This document shows positions 6,301-12,076 of a stretch of DNA of 24,107 bases, piece after piece. Position 1 is the first letter of the stretch; each line of letters starts with the position of its first letter. The translations under genes were made by a program, and so were the position numbers. Source of the DNA: an uncultured Clostridia bacterium (lineage in GTDB: Bacteria; Bacillota; Clostridia; Christensenellales; Aristaeellaceae); assembly GCA_934667105.1 (NCBI GenBank), contig CAKULG010000031.1, positions 1 to 24,107 of the forward strand, in the 5' to 3' direction. The notes under the pieces were generated by a model, which did no database searches, was not told the DNA's origin, and worked only from the letters and a program-made list of their open reading frames with translations.

Positions 6301-6496
6301 ACAACTCGGTGGGAAGATGCCCGGCCCTATGGGCGATTTTTCCCGGATGATGAAAGAATTCCGGGAATTTAAAGCAAACTTCCAGGGCGACCCGGAAGCG
6401 GAAGTGAAAAAGCTTTTGCAATCCGGAAAAATGTCCCAGCAACAACTTGATCAGCTGCAGCAGGCGGCCCAAATTTTTAAAGGCCTGCTGGGATGA
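6284..6496 (+). CDS. Short Met/Gln-rich helical protein
   Basis: A 70-residue protein with site AAGGAGGTAACGGCGG before ATG 6284, overlapping the upstream gene. It is mostly helical: MGDFSRMMKEFREFKANFQG, then EAEVKKLLQSGKMSQQQLDQ and LQQAAQIFKGLLG. The motif GDPEAEVKKLLQSGKMSQ looks like the conserved part of the family. There is no membrane segment or catalytic motif. Tight coupling to the previous gene suggests that the two products work together. Function unknown. Confidence 0.55.
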   Translation: MNPLFKQLGGKMPGPMGDFSRMMKEFREFKANFQGDPEAEVKKLLQSGKMSQQQLDQLQQAAQIFKGLLG

Positions 6497-6504
6497 TATG
6501 GGCT

Positions 6505-6533
6505 TTTATCGTGGCCACGATTAAGCATATATA
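6505..6533 (+). promoter_or_regulatory. Weak promoter with palindrome TCGTGGCCACGA in the spacer
   Basis: Possible -35 TTTATC (6505-6510), 17-bp spacer, -10 TATATA (6528-6533). The perfect 12-bp palindrome TCGTGGCCACGA lies at 6509-6520. The site precedes the gene at 6563. The palindrome could be an operator or a short hairpin after the previous gene. Confidence 0.35.
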
Positions 6534-6562
6534 TTTTTTAAAAAAAGAAAGGGGAACCTATT

Positions 6563-7279
6563 ATGACCAACGACTATTCTCTCTCTGATATCCAGGCGGC
6601 GACCGGCGGAAGCCGAAACGGTCTGTTTGGCGGCGATGGCGCCTGGTGGATTATTATCCTGTTTTTGTTCGTCTTTTGCGGCTGGGGCGGAAACGGCTGG
6701 GGCGGCAATCGCGGCGGCCAGGGAACGGCTATGGACGGCTATGTGCTCACCAGCGACTTTGCCAACATTGAGCGCAAGATCGACGCCGTGAACAATGGCC
6801 TTTGCGACGGCTTTTACGCGCAGGCGCAGCTGATCAACGGCACGCAGATGCAGATGGCCAACGGCTTCGCGCAGGCGGAGTTGTCCCGGTCTAACCAGCA
6901 GGCTGCGCTCATGCAGATGTTGTACACCATGTCCGCGAATGCGGCGGACTGCTGCTGCAAGACCCAGACCGCCATTCAAAACGTGAACTACAACATCGCC
7001 ACGCAGGCGTGCGACACGCGGAACACCATCCAGACCGGCATCCGCGACGTGATCGAGAACCAGAACGCCAACGCCCGCGCCGTGCTGGACGCTCTGACCG
7101 CTCAGCGTATCGAGGCGAAGGATGAGAAGATCGCCGCGCAGAACCAGACCATTTTCGGCCTGCAGCTTGCGGCCAGCCAGGCAGCGCAGAACCAGTATCT
7201 GGTGCAGGCCATCCGGCCCTGCCCGAACCCGGCCTATATCGTGGCCAATCCGTACTGCTGCAATCAGCAGTATAGCTAA
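6563..7279 (+). CDS. Single-span membrane protein with Gly-rich hinge and Cys-rich helical domain
   Basis: A 238-residue protein behind AAAGGGGAACC. Residues ~28-39 (WWIIILFLFVFC) are one membrane segment, followed by a glycine-rich hinge (GWGGNGWGGNRGG, 40-52). The rest is a long helical domain. Cysteines cluster at 130-132 (DCCCKTQTAIQN), with others at 150 and 220 and CC at 232-233 near the end. Asn/Gln-rich heptads (residues 135-215) suggest an extended bundle. I have a recollection of similar Cys-triplet proteins in Clostridia mobile regions, always as hypothetical proteins. Topology suggests a membrane-anchored fibre or a particle or scaffold protein; the role is unproven. Confidence 0.55.
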   Translation: MTNDYSLSDIQAATGGSRNGLFGGDGAWWIIILFLFVFCGWGGNGWGGNRGGQGTAMDGYVLTSDFANIERKIDAVNNGLCDGFYAQAQLINGTQMQMANGFAQAELSRSNQQAALMQMLYTMSANAADCCCKTQTAIQNVNYNIATQACDTRNTIQTGIRDVIENQNANARAVLDALTAQRIEAKDEKIAAQNQTIFGLQLAASQAAQNQYLVQAIRPCPNPAYIVANPYCCNQQYS

Positions 7280-7340
7280 TCGCACAATTCCCAGCTTCCC
7301 GCCCTGTCGGGATGACCGGCCCTGCCGGTGCTGACCACTT

Positions 7341-7368
7341 CGCGGCGGGGGGGATTCCCCTCGCCGCG
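7341..7368 (+). other. Strong intercistronic hairpin
   Basis: Arms CGCGGCG (7341-7347) and CGCCGCG (7362-7368) enclose a G-run and C-run that also pair, giving about 11-12 bp. No T-run follows, so it is not a standard terminator. It may stabilise or process the mRNA between the membrane-protein gene and the gene at 7389. Confidence 0.5.
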
Positions 7369-7388
7369 TTGAATCGAAAGGAGAAAAA

Positions 7389-7580
7389 ATGAGAAAAAAG
7401 CTTGAGTATGCCCAGAACGCGGCATTAAATCGGCTCACAAAAATGGACGTTGAAAAAATGTCTTCGCGCGATCTGTCGGACTATTTCAACGCGCTGATGA
7501 TTGCAGAATCCATGATCAATACGCACGAGGGCTTCGAACGGCTCAACGGCCTTTGCCGCGTGATAAATAAGGAGGCGTGA
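7389..7580 (+). CDS. Small helical protein of the cassette, unknown function
   Basis: A 63-residue protein after AAAGGAGAAAAA. It is predicted to be helical throughout: KKLEYAQNAALNRLTKMDVE, SSRDLSDYFNALMIAESMIN, FERLNGLCRVINKEA. There is no recognised motif, membrane segment or signal. Its stop (TGA 7578-7580) is two bases from the next start, and the site for the next gene (AAGGAGG) lies inside its last codons, so expression is coupled. Confidence 0.55.
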   Translation: MRKKLEYAQNAALNRLTKMDVEKMSSRDLSDYFNALMIAESMINTHEGFERLNGLCRVINKEA

Positions 7581-7582
7581 CC

Positions 7583-8008
7583 ATGGCCGAATATACGCAC
7601 GCCGCCGTGCAGACCGTTGCCAGCGGCCAGAACGTCATTTTTAACGAGACCCCCGTCGCGCCGTCCCGGTGCATCGTCCATCGCGACGGCTCCGGGGTCG
7701 TGACCCTGCGAGGCCTGACCAACTGCCAGACCCGCGCCCGCTTCCGCGTGTCCTTCAGCGCGAACATCGCCGTGCCTGATGGCGGCACCGCCGGGGCGAT
7801 CTCCGTCGCGCTGGCCATTGCCGGGGAACCCTTGCCCGCCTCTACGGCCATCGTGACCCCAGCCGCCGTCAACAACTTTTTTAACGTCTCGGTAGACACG
7901 TTTATCGACGTTCCGGCGGGCTGCTGCGTGACCGTGGCGGTGGAAAACACCTCCGCACAGGCGATCATCGTGCAGAACGCCAATCTGATCGTGACCCGGG
8001 AAAGTTAA
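7583..8008 (+). CDS. Beta-sandwich (BclA/C1q-like) surface or decoration protein
   Basis: ATG 7583 is preferred over an in-frame GTG at 7577 because AAGGAGG lies seven bases upstream of it. The 141-residue product is almost all alternating hydrophobic strands: VQTVASGQNVIFNETPVAP, RCIVHRDGSGVVTLRGL, RFRVSFSANIAVPDGG, ISVALAIAGEPLPASTAIVT, NVSVDTFIDVPAGCCVTVAV, then NTSAQAIIVQNANLIV. This is the strand order of the TNF/C1q-like jelly-roll domain found at the tips of BclA-type exosporium and phage head-fibre proteins, here without the collagen stalk. Such domains form trimers. It may decorate a particle or the cell surface. Fold is by pattern; function is inferred. Confidence 0.55.
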   Translation: MAEYTHAAVQTVASGQNVIFNETPVAPSRCIVHRDGSGVVTLRGLTNCQTRARFRVSFSANIAVPDGGTAGAISVALAIAGEPLPASTAIVTPAAVNNFFNVSVDTFIDVPAGCCVTVAVENTSAQAIIVQNANLIVTRES

Positions 8009-8026
8009 AAGAAAGGAGAAAAAGAT

Positions 8027-8434
8027 ATGAAATCCTTGTATGACCTGAAAGACAAGCTGTGCATGGAGCTGGACGAAATCGCCGGGAAGCCCGATCTTTC
8101 CGCCGGTGATCTGGAAACCGTGCATAAGCTGACCGACACTATCAAAAACATTGATAAAATCGCCATGTTGGAAAGCGACGGCGGTTATAGCCGCGCTGGC
8201 GGCTGGGAAGCCCGTGGCACCTATGGCGGCCATGCCTATGACGATGGCGGCAGTTCTTACGCCCGCAGGGGCACCCATTATGTGCGCGGCCACTACAGCC
8301 GCGATGATGGGCGGATGTATAGCCGCGACGACGGCAAGGCCCGCATGGAATCCGAGCTTGAGGACATGATGCGTAGCGCCGATGGCGAGCAGCGCGAAAT
8401 CCTCCGCCGCGCGCTGGAAGAAATCCGCAAGTAA
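8027..8434 (+). CDS. Helical protein with Gly/Tyr/Arg/Ser-rich flexible centre
   Basis: A 135-residue protein after GAAAGGAGAAAAAGAT. The N-terminal helical part (LYDLKDKLCMELDEIAGK, GDLETVHKLTDTIKNIDKIA) is probably a small dimerisation domain. Residues ~48-105 are disordered with Gly, Tyr, Ser and Arg and a repeated SRDDG motif (YSRDDGRMYSRDDGK). The C-terminus is an amphipathic helix (ESELEDMMRSADGEQREILR). I recall this three-part layout in other gut Clostridia as an uncharacterised family. The disordered centre resembles condensing or nucleic-acid-binding tails. Function unknown. Confidence 0.55.
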   Translation: MKSLYDLKDKLCMELDEIAGKPDLSAGDLETVHKLTDTIKNIDKIAMLESDGGYSRAGGWEARGTYGGHAYDDGGSSYARRGTHYVRGHYSRDDGRMYSRDDGKARMESELEDMMRSADGEQREILRRALEEIRK

Positions 8435-8453
8435 AAGAAAGGAGCGGGAGAGC

Positions 8454-8765
8454 ATGATCACCCTATCGTGGATTGAAAGCGAACTGGAAAAGGCCCTGCA
8501 GGAGCGGCCAACGGCGCAGGCCGTGTATGATCTGTCCGCGCTGATCACCGTGCGGGCGTATCTGCTCTCCCGCTCCGAGGCGGAGAAGGATCAGCAGGAG
8601 CCAAAAGCGCAGACCGTCAACCTGGTGGATTACTGCGCCGATCTGGATAAATGCCCCACCCTGGATCAGGTGGAGGCCGCTATCGGGGCCGTTGCCATCA
8701 ACACCCCCGAGGAAGCGAAACGCGCCAAAGAGGCCCGCATCTGGGCCGATATCCTGCGGCGTTAG
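8454..8765 (+). CDS. Last gene of the cassette, helical protein of unknown function
   Basis: ATG 8454 follows AAAGGAGCGGGAGAGC. The 103-residue product is helical. SWIESELEKALQERPTAQAV and YDLSALITVRAYLLS form the first half. LDKCPTLDQVEAAIGAV and EEAKRAKEARIWADILRR form the second. The mid-region SEAEKDQQEPKAQ looks flexible. Similar helices occur in the preceding protein, so the two may interact. It ends at 8765, about 120 bp from the tRNA-Trp 3' end, and is the last coding region on the prophage side. Confidence 0.55.
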   Translation: MITLSWIESELEKALQERPTAQAVYDLSALITVRAYLLSRSEAEKDQQEPKAQTVNLVDYCADLDKCPTLDQVEAAIGAVAINTPEEAKRAKEARIWADILRR

Positions 8766-8803
8766 GAGAGGATTTGCATTGTGTACCCTACCGTGTACCC
8801 CAT

Positions 8804-8824
8804 AACGGCATATTTTTAGCCGTT
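8804..8824. other. Hairpin AACGGC/GCCGTT after the cassette
   Basis: Arms AACGGC (8804-8809) and GCCGTT (8819-8824) around an AT-rich loop. No T-run follows on either strand. Just upstream, GTGTACCC is repeated at 8781 and 8793. It might be a weak cassette terminator or part of an attachment region. Confidence 0.35.
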
Positions 8825-8846
8825 GCAAAACGCAGGTAAACGGAAG

Positions 8847-8878
8847 AAATCCCGAGAAGGCTTAACTTCCCGGGATTT
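8847..8878 (-). terminator. Terminator of tRNA-Trp
   Basis: Arms AAATCCCG and CGGGATTT (8847-8854 with 8871-8878), with inner pairing GAAG/CTTC. On the minus strand the stem begins four bases after the encoded CCA end and is followed by TTTCTTCC. It is probably the tRNA terminator and could also serve the cassette from the other side. Confidence 0.65.
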
Positions 8879-8881
8879 GCT

Positions 8882-8955
8882 TGGCAGGGGAAGAAGGACT
8901 CGAACCCTCAACAAAGGTTTTGGAGACCCACGTGTTACCATTACACCATTCCCCT
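8882..8955 (-). tRNA. tRNA-Trp (anticodon CCA)
   Basis: Read on the minus strand, the acceptor stem AGGGGAA / TTCCCCT pairs fully (7 bp). The D-arm is GTGT-AATGGTA-ACAC. The anticodon loop is CTCCAAA, with U33, anticodon CCA and A37. The T-arm is GAGGG-TTCGAGT-CCTTC. A discriminator G is followed by an encoded CCA (8882-8884). The 3' end faces the prophage side, which fits use of the tRNA 3' end as a phage attachment site. The anticodon stem has one U-U and one G-U at its base, tolerable in a functional tRNA. Confidence 0.95.
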
Positions 8956-8968
8956 ACACAACGTATTT

Positions 8969-8997
8969 ATTATATCGGAATTTTGCCCCTTTGTCAA
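8969..8997 (-). promoter_or_regulatory. Promoter of tRNA-Trp
   Basis: On the minus strand: -35 TTGACA (8992-8997), 17-bp spacer, -10 TATAAT (8969-8974), a full consensus. The start lies a few bases before the mature tRNA 5' end at 8955. Confidence 0.88.
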
Positions 8998-9006
8998 CAG
9001 CGAATT

Positions 9007-9046
9007 GGCCGATTTCGGTTTATTTTGGCCGATTTCGGTTTATTTT
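9007..9046. repeat. Perfect 2 x 20-bp tandem repeat upstream of the tRNA promoter
   Basis: GGCCGATTTCGGTTTATTTT occurs at 9007-9026 and, with no gap, at 9027-9046. Each unit contains CCGATTTCGG, an imperfect inverted repeat. It ends about 10 bp upstream of the tRNA-Trp -35 box, where an UP-like element or factor site would be. Confidence 0.7.
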
Positions 9047-9156
9047 CTTTTCGCGGAAAACGCGCTTTGGTCCCCCGCGGCGTACCCCGTAGGCTTGCCG
9101 CCGTTTTTGCGCTGGCTTTTTCGCGGGACGGGGGTTTAAAAAAACGGGAAATGTGA

Positions 9157-9226
9157 TATAATAAATTCAGGAAGATTGCCTTAACAATTTTCCGGGCTGG
9201 CGGAACGCCGTAAGCGTTGCGCTGGC
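9157..9226 (+). promoter_or_regulatory. Leader element copy A: -10 box plus two stem-loops starting at +1
   Basis: -10 TATAAT at 9157-9162 with only a weak -35 candidate. Seven bases later hairpin 1 starts: GGAAGATTG (9170-9178) with CAATTTTCC (9185-9193), one G-U pair. Hairpin 2 has GCTGGCG (9196-9202) with CGCTGGC (9220-9226), pairing through two G-U wobbles, and an inner AACGC/GCGTT stem. Copies B, C and D lie at 13445, 15446 (minus) and 10992. This copy leads into the ~330-nt leader of the TM1266-family gene. Confidence 0.65.
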
Positions 9227-9227
9227 A

Positions 9228-9262
9228 ATAAAAAAGGATGAGCCCCCTTGAGGGGGTTCATC
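9228..9262 (-). terminator. Strong terminator oriented on the minus strand
   Basis: Stem GATGAGCCCCC / GGGGGTTCATC (9237-9247 with 9252-9262, one G-T pair), loop TTGA. On the minus strand it is followed by CCTTTTTTATT. No minus-strand gene is visible between here and rpsT at 12347, which has its own terminator, so its client transcript is unclear. On the plus strand it would be a plain hairpin in the leader. Confidence 0.6.
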
Positions 9263-9560
9263 GCCGGGGCGCGGCCTTAACGCCGGGTGAATTTCTCATC
9301 CGCCGGAGAGCGCACGCCGCCGGGGCGCAGAGGCGCGGAAGAAACGCTTTTTTTCTTTCCGCCGCGCGCAGGAAAAGCATTCCTTGAGGGCAGGATGCGT
9401 CCGCGCCCGAGAGAGAAGGAGGCGCATATGCAGCATACGCAATAGGGCATGATAAAAACGCGGAGGCCTTGGGCCGCGTCCGGGCGGGCGATTTTTCCCC
9501 CGGCGGCCTCCCCAAATTATCGTGCTTATTTTATTGGGCCGAAGGAGCGGCGAACAGAAC
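9263..9560. other. ~300-bp gene-free structured region before the TM1266-family gene
   Basis: No convincing reading frame lies here. It is rich in paired segments. GGAGGCC (9463-9469) pairs with GGCCTCC (9505-9511) around a G/C-rich interior. AGGAAAAGC with GCATTCCTTG and CCGCGC/GCGCGG tracts lie around 9360-9410. On plus it would be a long 5' leader; on minus it could be an RNA ending at the terminator at 9228. I compared it by eye with SRP RNA, RNase P, tmRNA, T-box, glycine, c-di-GMP and molybdenum cofactor motifs and found no match. Confidence 0.4.
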
Positions 9561-9839
9561 ATGGAAGAAGAACGCATTGGATTTGTGGGCATCGTTATCG
9601 AAGATCTTTCCCAGGCGGCCCGGGTCAACCAGGTGGTGGGCCAGTTTCAGGAGCTGGTGATGGGCCGCATCGGCGTGCCCGATCATGCCCGGGCCATGGC
9701 CGTGATCGGTCTGCTGGTGCGGGGAGGAAGCGTCCAGGTGGGCGCGTTCGCCGCCCGGCTGGGGAACATTCCGGGGGTGCAGGTGAAAAGCGCCCTGACA
9801 AAAGAAAGGAAGGAAATTTCGCATGAAAAAGCTGATTAA
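9561..9839 (+). CDS. TM1266-family (iron-only hydrogenase system) putative regulator, ACT-like
   Basis: ATG 9561 follows GAAGGAGCGGCGAACAGAAC. The 92-residue product matches the small ACT-like TM1266 family: RIGFVGIVIEDLSQAARVNQ, then a GRIGVPDHARAMAVIGLLV segment, and the ending ARLGNIPGVQVKSALTK. These proteins are usually found with [FeFe]-hydrogenase maturation genes and are thought to be regulatory ligand-binding domains, without proof. No hydrogenase gene is in view. The gene overlaps the next by 17 bp, tying it to the solute-binding protein. The last ten residues are shaped by that overlap. Confidence 0.8.
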   Translation: MEEERIGFVGIVIEDLSQAARVNQVVGQFQELVMGRIGVPDHARAMAVIGLLVRGGSVQVGAFAARLGNIPGVQVKSALTKERKEISHEKAD

Positions 9840-10776
9840 ATTGCTGGCCGCGCTGGCGCTGGCCTTGTCCCTCACGGTGATCGCCGCCGGGGCGGAGGAC
9901 GCACCCGTGCGCGTGGGCGGGCTGAAGGGTCCCACGGGCATGGCCCTGGCCCACATGATGACGGAAAACGACGGCGCTTACACCTTTACCCTGGCGGGCG
10001 CGCCCACGGAACTCACCGGCCTGCTCATCAAGGGCGATGTGGATATCGCCGCCGTGCCCGTCAATCTGGGGGCCGTGCTGTATAACAAAACCCAGGGCGG
10101 CGTGAAGGCCCTTTCCCTCATCACCCGGGGCATGCTGTATGTGCTGGAAAAGGGCGACAGCATTCATTCCGTCGCCGATCTGGCGGGCAAAACCATCGTG
10201 GCCGCCGGGCAGGGCTCCACGCCGGAATATGTGATGAATTACATCCTGGAAGCCAACGGCGTGGAGGCCGATCTGGATTTTAAGAGCGAGCACGCCGAAG
10301 TGACCACCCTGGCCCTCAACGGCCTGGCGGACGTGGTGCTGGTGCCCGAACCCCATGTGACCACCCTGATGACCAAGGAGCCCGCCTATCGCAAGGCCCT
10401 GGATATCACCGAGGAATTCGCTGCCGCCGCCCGGAAAAAGGGTGTGGAAAACGCGCAGCTTTCCATGAGCGTGGTGGTTGTGCGCAGCGAATTCTGCGCC
10501 GCGCATCCCGAAAAGGTGGCCGCCTTTATGCAGGCGCTGGAAGCCTCCATTGCCTTCGCCAATGAAAACGTGGCCGAAGCGGCCCAGGAAATCGCCGAGC
10601 AGGGCATCATCGCCTCCGCCGCCGTGGCGGAAAAGGCGCTGCCCTCCTGCAGCCTGGTTTTCATTTCCGGGGAGGAAATGCAGGCCCAGGCCGCCCCGCT
10701 GTATGATATTCTCTTCGCGGCCAACCCCGCCTCCGTGGGCGGCGCGGCCCCGGCGGATGATTACTATGTGAAGTGA
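9823..10776 (+). CDS. Secreted ABC-type solute-binding protein, NMT1/SsuA-like
   Basis: A 317-residue protein after AAAGAAAGGAAGGAAATTTCGC, starting inside the previous gene. Residues 1-24 form a signal peptide (KKLIKLLAALALALSLTV, then AGA-ED). No lipobox cysteine is present, which is unusual because most Gram-positive binding proteins are lipid-anchored. The rest is a periplasmic-binding-protein-II fold of the NMT1/THI5/SsuA type: VRVGGLKGPTGMALAHMM, GDVDIAAVPVNLGAVLYNK, DLAGKTIVAAGQGSTPEYVM, ADVVLVPEPHVTTLM. Ligand is not predictable; relatives bind sulfonates, nitrate, pyrimidine precursors or metals. No permease or ATPase gene flanks it, so it is an orphan here and may use a distant transporter. 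Confidence 0.8.
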   Translation: MKKLIKLLAALALALSLTVIAAGAEDAPVRVGGLKGPTGMALAHMMTENDGAYTFTLAGAPTELTGLLIKGDVDIAAVPVNLGAVLYNKTQGGVKALSLITRGMLYVLEKGDSIHSVADLAGKTIVAAGQGSTPEYVMNYILEANGVEADLDFKSEHAEVTTLALNGLADVVLVPEPHVTTLMTKEPAYRKALDITEEFAAAARKKGVENAQLSMSVVVVRSEFCAAHPEKVAAFMQALEASIAFANENVAEAAQEIAEQGIIASAAVAEKALPSCSLVFISGEEMQAQAAPLYDILFAANPASVGGAAPADDYYVK

Positions 10777-10845
10777 AATTTGCCCGCTCTCGGCCGTCGC
10801 TAAAGGAGCGGCGTTCATAGAGGGGGCGCAATCCGGCCTTGCCGC

Positions 10846-10882
10846 ACAGGGATGCAGAAAGCTGCGCCCCTGTGTTTTTTTC
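10846..10882 (+). terminator. Terminator after the solute-binding protein gene
   Basis: Arms ACAGGG and CCCTGT (10846-10851, 10868-10873) with inner GCAG/CTGC, then G and eight T. An overlapping alternative stem, GGGGGCGCA (10822-10830) with TGCGCCCC (10863-10870), competes with it. Upstream, the 10787-10845 stretch has a CGCTAAAGGAGCG segment like the repeat units elsewhere. The remainder of the 10777-11124 gap is promoter and leader. Confidence 0.75.
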
Positions 10883-10969
10883 GGGCAGGGTGCCCTTTGA
10901 CTTGTGTAATTTGGAACGGTAAATTTACGGATTTTGGGCATGAAATAAATGGTTTTAAGCGTTTCCAGG

Positions 10970-10997
10970 TTGCGCATTTTTAAAATCGTGGCATAAT
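10970..10997 (+). promoter_or_regulatory. Promoter of the gene at 11125
   Basis: -35 TTGCGC (10970-10975), 16-bp spacer, -10 CATAAT (10992-10997). The start is predicted at 11005, the first base of a perfect hairpin. Confidence 0.55.
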
Positions 10998-11004
10998 AGC
11001 ATTA

Positions 11005-11105
11005 GAAAAACCGCCTGGACGGTTTTTCAAAAAAGCGGCGGCCCGCCAGGACGGGCGCGCGCGGTAAATTAGCGGCATACATACCCGCGGGCGTTTTTCG
11101 CCCGC
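11005..11105 (+). promoter_or_regulatory. Leader element copy D with further hairpins before the ribosome binding site
   Basis: Hairpin 1, GAAAAACCG (11005-11013) with CGGTTTTTC (11020-11028), starts seven bases after the -10. A second stem, GCCCG/CGGGC, is at 11041-11056. A third, GCGGGCG-TTTTT-CGCCCGC (11087-11105), sits directly before the site AAAGGAG (11110-11116). Hairpin 1 is the diverged relative of copies A-C; hairpin 2 differs in sequence. Confidence 0.5.
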
Positions 11106-11124
11106 CAGGAAAGGAGCAAGCAAC

Positions 11125-11604
11125 ATGGATCAATGGACGGATGAAATAAAGAAGGTTATTAAGGCCGGTATCGGGGCCGTGGCCACGGGCGTGGAAAAAA
11201 CCCAGGACGCCATCGAAACCCTGGCGCAAAAGGGCGAGCCCCTCTATCAGCAGGCGAAATCCGCCGTGTGCGATACGGCGGGCAAGATCAAAAAGGCCGT
11301 GAACGAAAGCGGCATTCCGGACGCGCTTGCCGGCCGTCCCCGGGTGGACTGCCTGATTCGCGCCCTGCAGCAGCTCACCCAGGAGGAACTGGATCAGCTG
11401 CGCGCGGCGTTGGAGGAAATCTACCCCACTCGCCCGGCAAACCGCGCGGCGGAGGAAGCCGCTAAGCGCCAGGCTGCGGAAGCGCAGAACGCCCCGGCGG
11501 AGGAAGCGCCTGTGCAGGAGCCTCCCGCTGAGGACGCGGCGGACGCCCCCGAGGAAAACGCTCAACCTGCGGATGCGCCCAAGGATTTCCGGGAAAATCA
11601 ATAA
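11125..11604 (+). CDS. Helical acidic protein, phasin-like shape, function unknown
   Basis: A 159-residue protein after AAAGGAGCAAGCAAC. The N-terminal ~65 residues are amphipathic helix (DEIKKVIKAGIGAVATGVEK, GEPLYQQAKSAVCDTAGKIK), like phasin or YtxH-type surface-binding helices. A middle segment, VDCLIRALQQLTQEELDQLRAALEEIYP, forms a second helical unit. The last ~55 residues are an Ala/Glu/Pro-rich disordered tail. There is no signal or membrane segment. It has its own promoter and a long hairpin-rich leader, suggesting post-transcriptional control. I do not recognise the family with confidence. Confidence 0.55.
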   Translation: MDQWTDEIKKVIKAGIGAVATGVEKTQDAIETLAQKGEPLYQQAKSAVCDTAGKIKKAVNESGIPDALAGRPRVDCLIRALQQLTQEELDQLRAALEEIYPTRPANRAAEEAAKRQAAEAQNAPAEEAPVQEPPAEDAADAPEENAQPADAPKDFRENQ

Positions 11605-11679
11605 TATGAATTGCGGCGGCAGCCGCCCTTAGCGACGGTGCTCAACAGAATGGTTGTCCGCAAGGAAGCATGGGCATAC

Positions 11680-12076
11680 AGGGGCGCGTTAGTTCGCGCC
11701 CCTCAGACTGTCAAAAAAGTATCGAACAGACTTGTGGGATGCAATGAAGGGCGGACAGCCCTTCATTTTTTTACGCCCCGCGCTACTCCGCAAAGCGGAA
11801 GCGCGGGCTTCGGGGCTGCGGAGCCCTTCGGGCTGTCCTCGCCCCTGCGGCCGCCTTTGGCGGCGCTCTCATCCGCAGAACCGGCTTTGCCGGTTCGAGG
11901 AGCGGTAGGAACGACCGCTTCTTCTATCATTTTCTGGCCGTAAAATGAGGTATCTTTGATACCCATTTTACAAGAAAATGATGCCCTAAATGCAAGACTG
12001 CTTTAGCAGACTTGCATTTACAGGGTGTCGAAATTCCTTTTTCGACACCCTGAGGGGCGCGTTAGTTCGCGCCTCT
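11680..12076. repeat. Chain of consecutive stem-loops, flanked by a repeated hairpin
   Basis: The gap 11605-12346 holds no gene but about ten palindromes end to end. AGGGGCGCG/CGCGCCCCT (11680-11703). A terminator (11743-11772). CCCGCGCT/AGCGCGGG (11777-11807). GCCGCC/GGCGGC (11850-11864). AACCGGC/GCCGGTT (11879-11895). AGCGGT/ACCGCT (11901-11919). A three-part stem of 10, 8 and 6 bp (11926-11982). TAAATGCAAG with CTGC/GCAG (11987-12020). CAGGGTGTCGAAA with its complement (12021-12052). Finally AGGGGCGCG/CGCGCCTCT (12053-12076), nearly identical to the first. Bases 11875-12054 recur inverted at 23928-24107. Confidence 0.85.
11743..11772 (+). terminator. Rho-independent terminator inside the stem-loop chain
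   Basis: Stem AATGAAGGGC / GCCCTTCATT with loop GGACA, then a T-run to 11772. It is the first strong terminator downstream of the gene ending at 11604, 140 bp away. Confidence 0.75.

Noticed and set aside
9258..9515. Minus-strand open frame in the leader region
   Set aside because: No ribosome binding site, Arg/Ala/Pro-rich composition, and it overlaps strong stem structures; better explained as non-coding.
9263..9560. SRP RNA, RNase P RNA, tmRNA or a known riboswitch
   Set aside because: Key conserved blocks of these families (for example GAGGAAAGUCC of RNase P or the GGAAG/AGCAGC loop of SRP RNA) are absent on both strands.
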